From NCBI RefSeq assembly GCF_003010965.1, contig NZ_PGGM01000004.1, positions 1-64,000 of the forward strand: DNA of 64,000 bases. The letters run 5' to 3'. The notes below the pieces were generated by a model. It worked only from the letters and a program-made list of their open reading frames with translations, was not told the origin of the DNA and ran no database searches. The first letter of the stretch is position 1, and each line of letters opens with the position of its first letter. The DNA comes from Phyllobacterium sophorae. GTDB lineage: Bacteria > Pseudomonadota > Alphaproteobacteria > Rhizobiales > Rhizobiaceae. A program made the position numbers and the translations under genes. Positions 16,924-25,300 of the stretch are shown one piece after another.

Positions 16924-16957
16924 GGTTGAGTCAGCTTTCTCGCCGGATCGAGTCAGA
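16924..16957 (-). repeat. Right inverted repeat of the cassette
   Basis: Reverse complement matches 15047-15080 at 29 of 34 positions; the first 11 and last 9 bases (read inward) are identical. It lies 139 bases after the LysR stop. Confidence 0.65.
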
Positions 16958-17014
16958 CTCACCCCGCAAACAAGTCAGACTGCTGCTGGCCCCTGCACGT
17001 CCCGCAAGATTCGT

Positions 17015-17464
17015 CTATTGCAGAATCTCTTTCACAATGCTGCTCGCCTTGCTGAAATCCATCTGGCCGGCATATCTTTCCCTCAGCACATTCATGCTTT
17101 TTCCCATGTCGCGCAGGCCGCTTGCACCGATTTCCTCTATAATCTGCATGGCCGCCTGGCGGATCTCCGCATCGCTCAACTGTTTCGGCATGAAGTCGCG
17201 AATAATTCCGATCTCGGCACGTTCCTGTTCAGCCAGTTCGAGGCGATTACCTTCCTCATAGAGCTTGGCCGATTCTTCGCGTTGCTTGATCATCTTGGCA
17301 AGAATGGCGCTGATTTCATCACTCGTTGCGGGCTCCTTGCCCGTACCACGGTTAAGGATATCACGATCCTTGATGGCGGCCATGATCAGCCGCAGCGTGG
17401 GAATTCGGCGCTTATCCTGTGCCTTGATGGCTACGGTTAGTGCCCCGGCGATTGTATCGCGCAT
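17015..17464 (-). CDS. GatB/YqeY-domain protein
   Basis: This 149-residue protein is of the YqeY family, related to the tRNA-binding tail of the GatB amidotransferase subunit. It starts MRDTIAGALTVAIKAQDKRR and continues with the family text TLRLIMAAIKDRDI, KMIKQREESAKLYEEGNR, LAEQERAEIGIIRDFMPKQLS, and a final helical part ending SSIVKEIL. GGAG lies nine bases before ATG 17464; the ATG two codons upstream (17470) is too close to it. The gene is next to carA, divergently oriented, a frequent neighbourhood in Hyphomicrobiales. The molecular role is unsettled. Confidence 0.9.
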   Translation of the reverse strand: MRDTIAGALTVAIKAQDKRRIPTLRLIMAAIKDRDILNRGTGKEPATSDEISAILAKMIKQREESAKLYEEGNRLELAEQERAEIGIIRDFMPKQLSDAEIRQAAMQIIEEIGASGLRDMGKSMNVLRERYAGQMDFSKASSIVKEILQ

Positions 17465-17659
17465 GATCATACTCTCCTGCTATGCCCGCACACTAACGGC
17501 GACCCCATGCGAAATCAAACGTCGGGGCTTGCCGCTTGTGACATGATTCGACGAAGAGTTCTTGTGTCGCAATTGACCGGAGGTGCGGCTTTGTTTATGG
17601 ACTGGGTCTTAGCCAGACATTTTTTGTTGTTGCTGCCGTGGGGGATTGTTCGACCACTG

Positions 17660-17705
17660 CGTCCAGCCATGCCATATGGAAATCTGGACGGCATTTTTCA
17701 ATGCC
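17660..17705 (+). promoter_or_regulatory. Structured 5' leader of carA
   Basis: CGTCCAG (17660-17666) pairs with CTGGACG (17684-17690), with an inner CCAT/ATGG pair. Directly after it GGCATT pairs with AATGCC (17690-17705, TTTC loop); the two helices share base 17690 and so compete slightly. They lie 49-94 bases before the carA start. A regulatory role in pyrimidine or arginine control is only a guess. Confidence 0.4.
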
Positions 17706-17753
17706 CAGCACAGACAACAAGCAACGACGCGAGCCCACGCTTAAGGAAACCGC

Positions 17754-19007
17754 ATGACCGCCACGACAACTACAGACGCAGGTGCCCAGGCAGCAGGGCC
17801 GAAGACCGCAGGCTGGACCGAATTCAAGCCAACGGCCCTGCTGGTGCTCGCTGACGGAACGGTCATCGAAGGTAAAGGCCTTGGCGCTACGGGTATCTGC
17901 GAAGCGGAGGTCTGCTTCAACACGGCCCTCACCGGGTATGAGGAAATCCTCACGGACCCTTCCTATGCCGGCCAGATCGTCACCTTCACCTTTCCGCATG
18001 TCGGCAATGTCGGCACCAACAAGGAAGACATCGAGGACCTGACCCCGGCCAATCGCGCCGGCGCCGTCGGCGCGATCTTCAAGGCGGACATCACGGCGCC
18101 TTCGAGCTATCGTGCCGCCGATCATCTGGATGATTGGCTGAAGGCGCGCGGCGTCATCGCGCTCGCTGGCGTCGATACACGTGCCCTGACGGTTCTCATC
18201 CGCGAGAAGGGCATGCCGAATGCGGTGATCGCTCACGAACCGCATGGCAAGTTCGACATACCGGCCCTCAAGGCACGCGCCGCAGCCTGGCATGGTCTCC
18301 TTGATCTCGATCTCGCCAAGGACGTCACATCGGGGCAAAGTTCCGTCTGGACGGAAAAGCCCTGGGTTTGGAACGAAGGCTTCGCCGAGCAATCGGCGCC
18401 GGAATTCCACGTCGTCGCCATCGATTACGGCATCAAGCGCAATATCCTGCGTCTCATTGCCGGTCTCGGCGCCAAGGTGACCATTCTCCCTGCGTCCGCA
18501 ACGGCCGAGGACGTTCTGGCCTACGAGCCGGATGGTATCTTCCTCTCCAACGGTCCCGGCGATCCGGCCGCGACCGGCAAATATGCGGTTCCAGCCATTA
18601 AGGAACTGATCAAAACCGACATCCCGGTTTTTGGCATCTGCCTTGGCCACCAGATGCTGGCTCTGGCACTTGGCGGCGACACCAAGAAGATGCACCAGGG
18701 TCATCACGGCGCCAATCATCCGGTTCGCGACGATACAACTGGCAAGGTCGAGATCGTTTCGATGAATCATGGCTTTGCTGTTGACGCCGAATCCTTCCCG
18801 AACGGCGTTGAGGAAACCCACGTCTCGCTGTTCGATGGCAGCAATTGCGGCCTGCGCGTTACCGGACGCCCGGTGTTTTCGGTCCAGCATCACCCGGAAG
18901 CGTCACCCGGCCCGCAGGACTCGCACTATCTGTTCCGCCGGTTCTTCAATCTGATCCGTCAAAGAAAGGGGCTGGAGCCCCTGCCCGAACGCGATCACGC
19001 TGCCTGA
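17754..19007 (+). CDS. carA: Carbamoyl-phosphate synthase small (glutaminase) subunit
   Basis: The 417-residue CarA hydrolyses glutamine and passes ammonia to CarB for carbamoyl phosphate, used in pyrimidine and arginine synthesis. The N-terminal domain has CFNTALTGYEEILTDPSYAGQ. The class I amidotransferase domain has FGICLGHQ with nucleophile Cys296, and HHPEASPGP with His380 and Glu382 completing the triad. The first 20 residues (Thr/Ala-rich) extend beyond the usual start. The ATG at 17754 follows AAGGAAACC. carB is 6.3 kb away at 25301, so the subunits are not in one operon. Confidence 0.97.
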   Translation: MTATTTTDAGAQAAGPKTAGWTEFKPTALLVLADGTVIEGKGLGATGICEAEVCFNTALTGYEEILTDPSYAGQIVTFTFPHVGNVGTNKEDIEDLTPANRAGAVGAIFKADITAPSSYRAADHLDDWLKARGVIALAGVDTRALTVLIREKGMPNAVIAHEPHGKFDIPALKARAAAWHGLLDLDLAKDVTSGQSSVWTEKPWVWNEGFAEQSAPEFHVVAIDYGIKRNILRLIAGLGAKVTILPASATAEDVLAYEPDGIFLSNGPGDPAATGKYAVPAIKELIKTDIPVFGICLGHQMLALALGGDTKKMHQGHHGANHPVRDDTTGKVEIVSMNHGFAVDAESFPNGVEETHVSLFDGSNCGLRVTGRPVFSVQHHPEASPGPQDSHYLFRRFFNLIRQRKGLEPLPERDHAA

Positions 19008-19010
19008 TCG

Positions 19011-19931
19011 TCACGGGACATCTTGGCCAGTACTTGCCTTTAGAATCCCGAACCACTGCTGGCGCTCGAGCTTGATATCGAGCGCCGCAGCCATCGCGGC
19101 CAAGCGTTCGCGCTTGAGACTGCCGAGTACGGGAATCGGCCGCGCTGGATGCCGCAGCAGCCAAGCAATGGCAATTGCCGAGATGTCGACGCCACCTGCT
19201 TCATCTGCAATCATCTTCAACGTTTCGCGCACACGCTTCTCCTGCGCTCCATCGCCAGTGAAGAGACTGCCGCCGCCGAGCGGTGACCAGATCATCGGCG
19301 CATACCCCAGGCGCTGAGCGTGATCGAGGCTGCCATCGAATAGCGAAGCCGTATGGACGACAGACATCTCGATCTGGTTGGTGACCAGCGGGAAAGGCAG
19401 TCGCGAGGCCAGCAGATCGAATTGTGAGGGCGAAAAATTGGAAACGCCAACAGCCCGGACCTTGCCGGCCGTCACGACACTTTCCAGTCCTGCCGCTGTT
19501 TCGTCAGCGTCCATCAGCGGATCAGGACGATGGATCAGCAGCACGTCGATGTAATCCGTGTGCAGATTCTTGAGCGAGCGATCCACTGAGGTTTTGATGT
19601 GCGCGGCGCTGGTGTCGTAGTGCTTGATGCGGTTGTCCGGGCGCGCGGCCGACGTCAGCATGATATCGCATTTCGTAATCAGTTCGATCGCCTCGCGCTG
19701 GCCACCCCAGTACTTGAAACCGGCACCGAAGACTTCTTCAACCCCGTAGTCTCCATAAATGTCGGCGTGGTCGAAGCTGGTCATTCCCAGATCAATCGCC
19801 TCGCTGATCAGCCGCGCCACGCTGGTTGCGCCGGGCCTTTCCGGACCGCTCAACAATCGCCATGCTCCAAGCACCAGGCGAGACAGGGTTAGACCTTCGG
19901 CATTGAGCGCGACGCGCTTTTCATTGGACAT
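19011..19931 (-). CDS. Aldo/keto reductase (YdhF-like)
   Basis: This is a 306-residue NADPH-dependent aldo/keto reductase. The catalytic tetrad is visible: Asp57 and Tyr59 in SFDHADIYG, Lys near 88 in LITKCDI, and His near 132 in LLIHRPDPL. Later text (AVGVSNFSPSQFDLL, TNQIEMSVVH, PMIWSPLGGG, PIPVLGSLKRERL) matches the YdhF branch. The substrate is unknown. The stop lies three bases from the carA stop (convergent). The start is 180 bases from a divergent DUF1348 gene with TetR-type operator sites between them, so all may share control. Confidence 0.9.
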   Translation of the reverse strand: MSNEKRVALNAEGLTLSRLVLGAWRLLSGPERPGATSVARLISEAIDLGMTSFDHADIYGDYGVEEVFGAGFKYWGGQREAIELITKCDIMLTSAARPDNRIKHYDTSAAHIKTSVDRSLKNLHTDYIDVLLIHRPDPLMDADETAAGLESVVTAGKVRAVGVSNFSPSQFDLLASRLPFPLVTNQIEMSVVHTASLFDGSLDHAQRLGYAPMIWSPLGGGSLFTGDGAQEKRVRETLKMIADEAGGVDISAIAIAWLLRHPARPIPVLGSLKRERLAAMAAALDIKLERQQWFGILKASTGQDVP

Positions 19932-20060
19932 CTGGATTCAACCTCAGCTGGAACAGCGATCCCGCCTGCTTAAACCAACTGGCCAGCCGAGAAAATAGCG
20001 CGCCGACCACAGCAGGTAAAAGATTCATCATCGCGACTGTTGACGTGCTCGAGATCTTCG

Positions 20061-20093
20061 TTTACCAATCAGTAAATACTTTACCGATTAGTA
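20061..20093. promoter_or_regulatory. Candidate TetR operators upstream of the DUF1348-TetR pair
   Basis: TTTACCAATCAGTAAA (20061-20076) and TTTACCGATTAGTA (20080-20093) are two similar sites in tandem, each roughly palindromic (TTTAC...GTAAA). They lie just before the DUF1348 start, where a repressor would block transcription. The likely ligand is the TetR protein encoded at 20589. Confidence 0.55.
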
Positions 20094-20111
20094 CAGTATA
20101 GAGAGCTTGAA

Positions 20112-20585
20112 ATGTCAGACCAACGCCCGCCATTGCCGCCGTTCACCCTTGAGACAGCCATCCAGAAGGTCCGCGGTGCCGAAGACGGCTGGAACAGCCG
20201 CGACCCACAACGCGTGTCTCTTGCCTACGCGGTTGACAGCTATTGGCGAAATCGCTCGACATTCGTGCAGGGACGCGAGGCCATTGTCGCCTTCCTGGCT
20301 GGCAAGTGGGAAAGGGAGCTCGATTATCGCCTGATAAAGGAGCTTTGGGCGTTCAGCGGCAATCGGATCGCCGTCCGTTTCGCCTACGAATATCACGACG
20401 ATTCCGGTAACTGGTTCCGGGCCTATGGCAATGAAAACTGGGAATTTGACGAGAACGGACTGATGCAAAAGCGCTTCGCCTCTATCAATGACTTGCCCAT
20501 CAAGGAATCGGAACGCAAATTCTTTTGGGACCGCTCCGGCCCGCGTCCGGCCGATCATCCCGGCCTATCAGATCTAGGGTTATAG
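20112..20585 (+). CDS. DUF1348 / NTF2-like (SnoaL-fold) protein
   Basis: The 157-residue protein matches the DUF1348 family of the NTF2/SnoaL fold: [80 protein letters not shown], and the closing [11 protein letters not shown] and [10 protein letters not shown]. Such cones can bind small hydrophobic ligands; no activity is established. It is followed after three bases by a TetR gene, so the two are cotranscribed. Tandem operator-like sites precede it, suggesting autoregulation. Confidence 0.9.
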   Translation: MSDQRPPLPPFTLETAIQKVRGAEDGWNSRDPQRVSLAYAVDSYWRNRSTFVQGREAIVAFLAGKWERELDYRLIKELWAFSGNRIAVRFAYEYHDDSGNWFRAYGNENWEFDENGLMQKRFASINDLPIKESERKFFWDRSGPRPADHPGLSDLGL

Positions 20586-20588
20586 TTG

Positions 20589-21146
20589 ATGGCAAGAACC
20601 GTTGCCGAACGTACGGATATCATTCCAGTCCTTGCCGAGATCTTTCGTGAACACGGTTTCGAGGGCGCGAGCCTGTCGATCATCGGCGAAAAGACCGGCC
20701 TTGGCAAAGGCAGCCTCTATCACTTCTTTCCCGGCGGGAAGGAAGAGATGGCGGCGGCGGTCCTGCACGAGATCGACACATGGTTCGAGAACAACGTGTA
20801 TCGGCCGTTGCGCGAGGCCCAAAACCCGCGCGCGGCGATCAGTGGGATGTGTGGCGCAGTTATCGACTATTTTCATTCTGGACGGCGAATCTGCCTGGTA
20901 GGCGCCTTCGCCCTCGACAATGTCCGGGATCGATTTACCGATCAGATCAAGGACTATTTTTCCGATTGGAAAACGGCCCTCGCCGCAGCGTTGCAACGCG
21001 CCGGTCACGATGAAGCCAAGGCTTCCGAGCTCGCCGAAGAGGCCGTAATCAGCATTCAGGGTGGGCTCATACTATCCCGCGCGCTTGGCGAGCCAACATT
21101 GTTTGAGCGTGCCATGAAGAAGGCCGAGGAACGGCTCTTGACCTGA
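20589..21146 (+). CDS. TetR/AcrR-family transcriptional regulator
   Basis: The 185-residue protein has an N-terminal TetR DNA-binding domain, about residues 6-50, with FREHGFEGASLSIIGEKTGL and the recognition helix KGSLYHFFPGGKEEM. The ligand-binding domain is all helical and resembles the AcuR/YxaF group (GAFALDNVRDRFTDQIKDYF). The ATG at 20589 lies three bases after the DUF1348 stop. It probably represses its own operon through the sites at 20061-20093. Confidence 0.9.
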   Translation: MARTVAERTDIIPVLAEIFREHGFEGASLSIIGEKTGLGKGSLYHFFPGGKEEMAAAVLHEIDTWFENNVYRPLREAQNPRAAISGMCGAVIDYFHSGRRICLVGAFALDNVRDRFTDQIKDYFSDWKTALAAALQRAGHDEAKASELAEEAVISIQGGLILSRALGEPTLFERAMKKAEERLLT

Positions 21147-21169
21147 AAGGTCGAGCGCCGAGCTTGCTT

Positions 21170-22465
21170 TTATCCTGCCTCGTTTTGAGCCAATGCACCC
21201 GGAGCGAGAACCTCATCTTTCGCCAGCACCGGCTTTTCAACACGAAGGATGAACACGATCAAACCAATCAGCACGAAAATACCACCCAGCACATAGGGCG
21301 CCCCGCTAAATACTATGGACGCATTGGGTGCCGTGAAGATCGCAAAAATCTGGGTAAAGATCAGCGGCCCGATAATATTGGTGATGCTGAAGAGGCTGGT
21401 CATGGCTCCCTGCAACTCGCCTTGCTCCGAGGCGGGCACCTTGGCGGAGGCAATACTGCGCATGGCCGGATCTGCCACACCTTCCAGGCAAGTGGCAATG
21501 ATCACGACGTAAACCAGCCATCCCTGCCACGCGCTGGCATAGCCGAAGAAACCGAGCGCCGCGAAAGTAAGGCCAATGACGGCCGTGCGCCATTCGCCAA
21601 ATCTCGACACGATACGAGGCAAGACCAATCCCATCACGATGGCGCTGCACAGACCATAGATGCCAAGCGACATGCCGATATCGCTTTCGCTCCAACCATA
21701 GCGATAGCTACCGACATAGGCCCATACCGCCGGATAGGACATATGGCCGAGCGTCAGCATGAAGAAGACCAGTCCGATCCACAGGATTCCCTTGTGGTTG
21801 CGCATCTGTTTCAACGCGCCGAGCGGGTTGGAGCGCTTCCACTCGAACGTGCGGCGGTCCTTCGCGCTGAGCGTTTCAGGCAGAAGGAAATAGGCTGCGA
21901 CAAAGTTCAAAAATGAAATCAGTGCAGCCCCGAAAAACGGCACACGTGGGCCAAATTCGCCAAGGAGACCGCCAATGATCGGTCCAACAATGAAACCGAC
22001 GCCGAACGCAATGCCAAGCAAGCCGAAATTCTTCGCCCGGTTTTCGTCTGTGCTGACATCGGCAATATAGGCTGAGGCGGTCGAGTAACTGCCGCCGCTG
22101 ATGCCGGCAAGTATCCGGCCAACCAGCAGGATGGCGAAGTTCGGTGCAAGCGCGCAAATCAGATTGTCGAGGGCAAACGTCACGACCGATACAAGCAGCA
22201 CCGGGCGGCGGCCAAAACGATCGCTGAGATTGCCGATGAGCGGCGCGAAAATGAACTGCATTCCCGCATAGGCAAGGAGCAGCCAGCCGCCGTAGATCGC
22301 CGCCTGCCCCACATCCGAACCGGTCAATTCTTCAAGATATGCGGGCAGAACCGGCACGATGATTCCGATGCCGATAATATCAAGCAGCAGGATCATGAAG
22401 ACGAGTGTCAGGCCGCGTTTGGCCAGGATCGGGTCAATCATCGGAAAACTCGCAATGGCGTTCAC
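21170..22465 (-). CDS. MFS efflux transporter of the TetA/TCR type
   Basis: This is a 431-residue twelve-helix major facilitator with the sequence features of the Tet(A) drug:proton antiporter branch. Motif A is [14 protein letters not shown] after helix 2, followed by [21 protein letters not shown] in helix 4 and motif [20 protein letters not shown], in helix 5. The central cytoplasmic loop is polar (around residue 210). Chromosomal members of this branch are common and need not confer tetracycline resistance, so the substrate is left open. ATG 22465 is used; an ATG eight codons later is possible. It converges with the TetR gene. Confidence 0.88.
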   Translation of the reverse strand: MNAIASFPMIDPILAKRGLTLVFMILLLDIIGIGIIVPVLPAYLEELTGSDVGQAAIYGGWLLLAYAGMQFIFAPLIGNLSDRFGRRPVLLVSVVTFALDNLICALAPNFAILLVGRILAGISGGSYSTASAYIADVSTDENRAKNFGLLGIAFGVGFIVGPIIGGLLGEFGPRVPFFGAALISFLNFVAAYFLLPETLSAKDRRTFEWKRSNPLGALKQMRNHKGILWIGLVFFMLTLGHMSYPAVWAYVGSYRYGWSESDIGMSLGIYGLCSAIVMGLVLPRIVSRFGEWRTAVIGLTFAALGFFGYASAWQGWLVYVVIIATCLEGVADPAMRSIASAKVPASEQGELQGAMTSLFSITNIIGPLIFTQIFAIFTAPNASIVFSGAPYVLGGIFVLIGLIVFILRVEKPVLAKDEVLAPGALAQNEAG

Positions 22466-22657
22466 GTCCGCGATTGACGCGGAAAATCGTTATAATCGCT
22501 TCGCGCTGGCGAAACAATACGTGAACATGATCAGGAAATGCGCAAATACGCCACCGAAAAGTGACTTTTGGGCAAAATCCTCCTGACAAATCCTGCCAAA
22601 CTGTATCGAACCTGGAAGCGTAGAAAGACTCGATTTGCTGGCCGGCATCACTTGAAC

Positions 22658-23122
22658 CTAGCGCACGTAATGGGTCGGCAATGCAGTCGTTGCCTTCAAT
22701 GTTTCCATGGAAACGGAAGCGGATATGTCAAAGAACTCGACCTTTTCGACCAGCGCCTTGTAGATTTCATCATAGGCCTCGACGCGCGGCAGAACCAGTT
22801 TCAGAATGTAGTCAATTGTGCCAGTCATGCGATGGACCTCTACGATTTCCGGAATGTCGCTGATCGCCTTGCGAAATTGCTCGAGCCAGTCGGCGGAATG
22901 GCGCGCCGTGCGCACGATCACGAACATTGTCGTCGGCAGCCCCATGAGCGGACGATTGAGAAGAACGACGCGCCGGGCGATATAGCCGTCTTCCTCAAGC
23001 CGCTGGATGCGGCGTGAACAGGCGGAGACGGAGAGGCTGACGCGATCAGCCAGATCGGAGACGGCAAGCGCTGCATTCTCCTGCAACAGATCCAGAATCT
23101 TGCGGTCACGATCGTCGAGCAT
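22658..23122 (-). CDS. Lrp/AsnC-family transcriptional regulator
   Basis: This is a 154-residue regulator. The N-terminal helix-turn-helix (LDDRDRKILDLLQENAALAV, then DLADRVSLSVSACSRRIQRLE) is followed by the RAM ligand-binding domain (MFVIVRTARHSADWLEQF, VHRMTGTIDYILKLVLP). It is divergent, 146 bases from an aspartate/glutamate racemase-like gene. Such Lrp genes usually control their divergent neighbour in response to an amino acid, so regulation of the racemase is the simplest inference. Confidence 0.9.
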   Translation of the reverse strand: MLDDRDRKILDLLQENAALAVSDLADRVSLSVSACSRRIQRLEEDGYIARRVVLLNRPLMGLPTTMFVIVRTARHSADWLEQFRKAISDIPEIVEVHRMTGTIDYILKLVLPRVEAYDEIYKALVEKVEFFDISASVSMETLKATTALPTHYVR

Positions 23123-23268
23123 ATTATCTTCCCAGCAAATTTCCCGCGCACTGTATAAATCGTTCGCTTATTTTTTGCACGCAGACAAGTATTTCTCACA
23201 AACTTTGCGAACCTTTCGCGTCCAATCCAACTTATTATCCCGATCGTGAACCAAAAAGGGAATTTGCA

Positions 23269-23991
23269 ATGCGCACTATTGGACTGATCGGCGGCATGAG
23301 CTGGGAAAGCACTGCGGTCTACTATCGCCAGATCAATGAAATCGTCCGGACACGTCTTGGCGGCCTTGCCTCAGCCAGGATTGCCATGCAGTCGCTGGAT
23401 TTTGCCGAAGTCGTTGCCTTGCAGAAAAGCGACCGTTGGGATGATGCAGCTGCCCACTTGTCCGACGCAGCTCGCCGCCTCGAAGGCGCTGGTGCGGATT
23501 GCATCCTGATTTGCACGAATACGATGCATCTCGTCGCTGACGCCGTGGCCGCCTCGGTCAGTGTTCCGCTCATCGATATCCGCCAGGAAACTGGCCTTAC
23601 CCTCGCCGCGGCAGGCAAGAGACGCCCGCTCCTTCTCGCGACGCGCTACACGATGGAACATGGCTTTTACGCCGATTACATGTGCGCTGAGTTTGGCATC
23701 GAAGTCGTTGTTCCGAGCGAGATCGATCGCGCCAAGATTCATTCGGTGATTTTCGATGAACTCTGCTGCGGTATCGTCAAGGAAGAGTCCCGCCATGCGC
23801 TGGAAAAGATCATTCAGCGCGGCAGGGATGCCGGCGCCGATTGCGTCATTCTCGGCTGCACGGAAATCTGCCTGTCCCTCACGGACGACAGCATCGCCTT
23901 GCCAGTCTTCGACTCGACAACAATCCATTCGCGTGCGGCTGTCGCCCATGCGCTGGGCATGGATTTCGCGAGCGAGCAAGACGCGGGTTGA
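23269..23991 (+). CDS. Aspartate/glutamate racemase-family protein
   Basis: The 240-residue protein has the two cysteine motifs of the Asp/Glu racemase fold: ICTNTMH with Cys82 and LGCTEI with Cys197. Between them lies the second half of the pseudo-symmetric fold. The start MRTIGLIGGMSWESTAVYY is typical of YgeA/RacX-like broad-spectrum amino-acid racemases. Both catalytic cysteines are present, so it should be active. The likely regulator is the divergent Lrp-family protein. Confidence 0.88.
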   Translation: MRTIGLIGGMSWESTAVYYRQINEIVRTRLGGLASARIAMQSLDFAEVVALQKSDRWDDAAAHLSDAARRLEGAGADCILICTNTMHLVADAVAASVSVPLIDIRQETGLTLAAAGKRRPLLLATRYTMEHGFYADYMCAEFGIEVVVPSEIDRAKIHSVIFDELCCGIVKEESRHALEKIIQRGRDAGADCVILGCTEICLSLTDDSIALPVFDSTTIHSRAAVAHALGMDFASEQDAG

Positions 23992-24017
23992 TCGAAGGAA
24001 ATAGCCCGCCCCGCCCT

Positions 24018-24042
24018 TATCTCTCCCGTTGTGGGGGAGATA
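24018..24042. repeat. Intergenic palindrome (ATCTC...GAGAT type)
   Basis: TATCTCTCCC and TGGGGGAGATA form a near-perfect hairpin around GTTG between the converging racemase and zinc-peptidase genes. This resembles the short GC-rich palindromes scattered in Hyphomicrobiales intergenic regions. It may act as a terminator in both directions, though it has no T-tract. Confidence 0.55.
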
Positions 24043-24049
24043 ACTGGGC

Positions 24050-24985
24050 TCAAATATTCCCGCTAAACGTATCGCAGCTCTCCAGTTTGCCGCTGTCAAA
24101 GCCGCGCTTGAACCACGTGGCGCGCTGCGCTGATGTTCCGTGGTTGAAGCTTTCCGGCACGACATAGCCCTGCATCTTTCGCTGCAGATTATCGTCGCCG
24201 ATCTGTTGCGCCGCGTTCAGCGCTTCTTCCAGATCACCCGCATCCAGAATCCCCTTCTGCTTGGTGAAATGACCCCAGATTCCGGCAAAGCAATCGGCCT
24301 GAAGCTCGACCCGAACCGACATGGCATTCGCTTCCGCTTCGCCCATGTTCTGGCGCATCGCGTTGAATTTGGGCAGAACACCGATCAGGTTCTGGATATG
24401 ATGGCCGACTTCATGTGCAAGTACATAGGCTTGGGCAAAATCGCCGGAAGCGCCGAACTTCTTGTCGAGTTCGTCATAGAAACTCAGATCGATATAAAGC
24501 TTCTTGTCGCCGGGGCAGTAGAACGGGCCCGATGCGGCGCTGGCGAAACCGCAGGCTGATCGCACCTGCCCGTTGAACAGAACCATCGTCGGCGCTGGAT
24601 AGGTCTGGCCCTCTGCCTGGAAAATGCCACTCCAGACGTCCTCGGTTTCAGCCAGGACGGTGCGCACGAATTGCGTCATCTCGTCATTGCTCGTGACCGA
24701 CGTTTCGCCGGGAGCCGTCTGGCTCTGGCCTGGTACCAGCTGACCGCCATCGCCACCGGAATCGACGAGAATCTGCATTGGGTCGATATTGGTGCAGAAC
24801 TTGAGAAACAGGAAGATTGCCGCCAGGATGATGATCCCGGAAAAACCGCCGCCGCGCGCCGTGCGCAGGCCGGAGCCCCCCGGAAGCCGGAACCCGCCAC
24901 CGCGGCCGATACCGCCGGGAAATCCGCCGCCTTCGCCGCGTTGATCTTCAACATTGTCACTCTGTCTGCGGCCCTGCCAACGCAT
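24050..24985 (-). CDS. Membrane-anchored neutral zinc metallopeptidase (YpfJ-like)
   Basis: I start this 311-residue protein at ATG 24985 (MRWQGRRQSDNVEDQRG), the canonical start of the family, with GGAG upstream. A Gly/Arg-rich N-terminus (10-48) is followed by one membrane helix (50-64). The zinc site is HEVGHH at 191-196, and ELQADCFAGIW further on contributes the third ligand. Cysteines in SACGF and FYCPGD probably form a disulfide in the exported domain. Family members are predicted metalloproteases of unknown substrate. It is a single gene with a long upstream region shared with carB. Confidence 0.9.
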   Translation of the reverse strand: MRWQGRRQSDNVEDQRGEGGGFPGGIGRGGGFRLPGGSGLRTARGGGFSGIIILAAIFLFLKFCTNIDPMQILVDSGGDGGQLVPGQSQTAPGETSVTSNDEMTQFVRTVLAETEDVWSGIFQAEGQTYPAPTMVLFNGQVRSACGFASAASGPFYCPGDKKLYIDLSFYDELDKKFGASGDFAQAYVLAHEVGHHIQNLIGVLPKFNAMRQNMGEAEANAMSVRVELQADCFAGIWGHFTKQKGILDAGDLEEALNAAQQIGDDNLQRKMQGYVVPESFNHGTSAQRATWFKRGFDSGKLESCDTFSGNI

Positions 24986-25242
24986 TTCCCCGTCTCCTGA
25001 TTGCCGGCCTAACCGCCGATATTCTGCACTATCAACAGTATAGTGCGATATTTGTTTCACGCACGATGCTATTTTTCAACGTGCGGGTTTTCGTGACCGA
25101 TAAATGCAGAGCGGTGCCAAACCTGCCGGCGGGACAAAAACTGTTGCGAAAAAGCGTAAAAAGACGCGTTTTTGGGGTTACGCAGAAGAGAGTCATTGCC
25201 TATAAGGCAGCCTTAGCCTCGCATTTGGAATTATGTGCCTGC

Positions 25243-25270
25243 CCGTACGGTCAAAACCGTGCGGTTTTTT
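25243..25270 (+). terminator. Terminator-like hairpin in the carB leader (possible attenuator)
   Basis: CCGTACGGT (25243-25251) pairs with ACCGTGCGG (25256-25264) over nine pairs (one G-U), with a CAAA loop, followed by six T. It sits 30 bases before the carB ATG. No plus-strand gene lies upstream, so it would cut transcripts started from the carB promoter. That position is what an attenuator would have. Confidence 0.65.
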
Positions 25271-25300
25271 GTGCAGCACGCTGTTGATAGGAACGCACCC

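Larger units (their letters stand above)
15047..16957. mobile_element. Possible transposase-less cassette bounded by 34-bp inverted repeats
   Basis: Bases 15047-15080 and the reverse complement of 16924-16957 agree at 29 of 34 positions. Both ends start TCTGACTCGAT and end GACTCAACC reading inward. The 1.9-kb interior contains only the cysteine hydrolase gene (whose stop codon lies in the left repeat) and a divergent LysR gene. There is no transposase. ACCCCGC occurs just outside both ends (15033-15039 and 16961-16966 with the preceding A), but at unequal distances, so a target duplication is not established. Confidence 0.5.

Noticed and set aside
16785-16929. Short open frames after the LysR gene
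   Set aside because: Under 50 codons beyond the LysR stop, no clear start or family resemblance; probably non-coding filler inside the cassette.
17595-18893. 432-codon open frame on the minus strand
   Set aside because: It lies antisense to carA, whose protein is fully recognisable; the frame reflects codon bias of the real gene.
21170-22465. Calling the MFS gene a tetracycline-resistance determinant
   Set aside because: The motifs fit the TetA branch, but chromosomal members are widespread without resistance, and the nearby TetR gene is linked to DUF1348, not to this gene.
25066-25287. Possible 73-codon leader peptide before carB
   Set aside because: No ribosome site and no pyrimidine- or arginine-related codon run; kept only as context for the attenuator idea.
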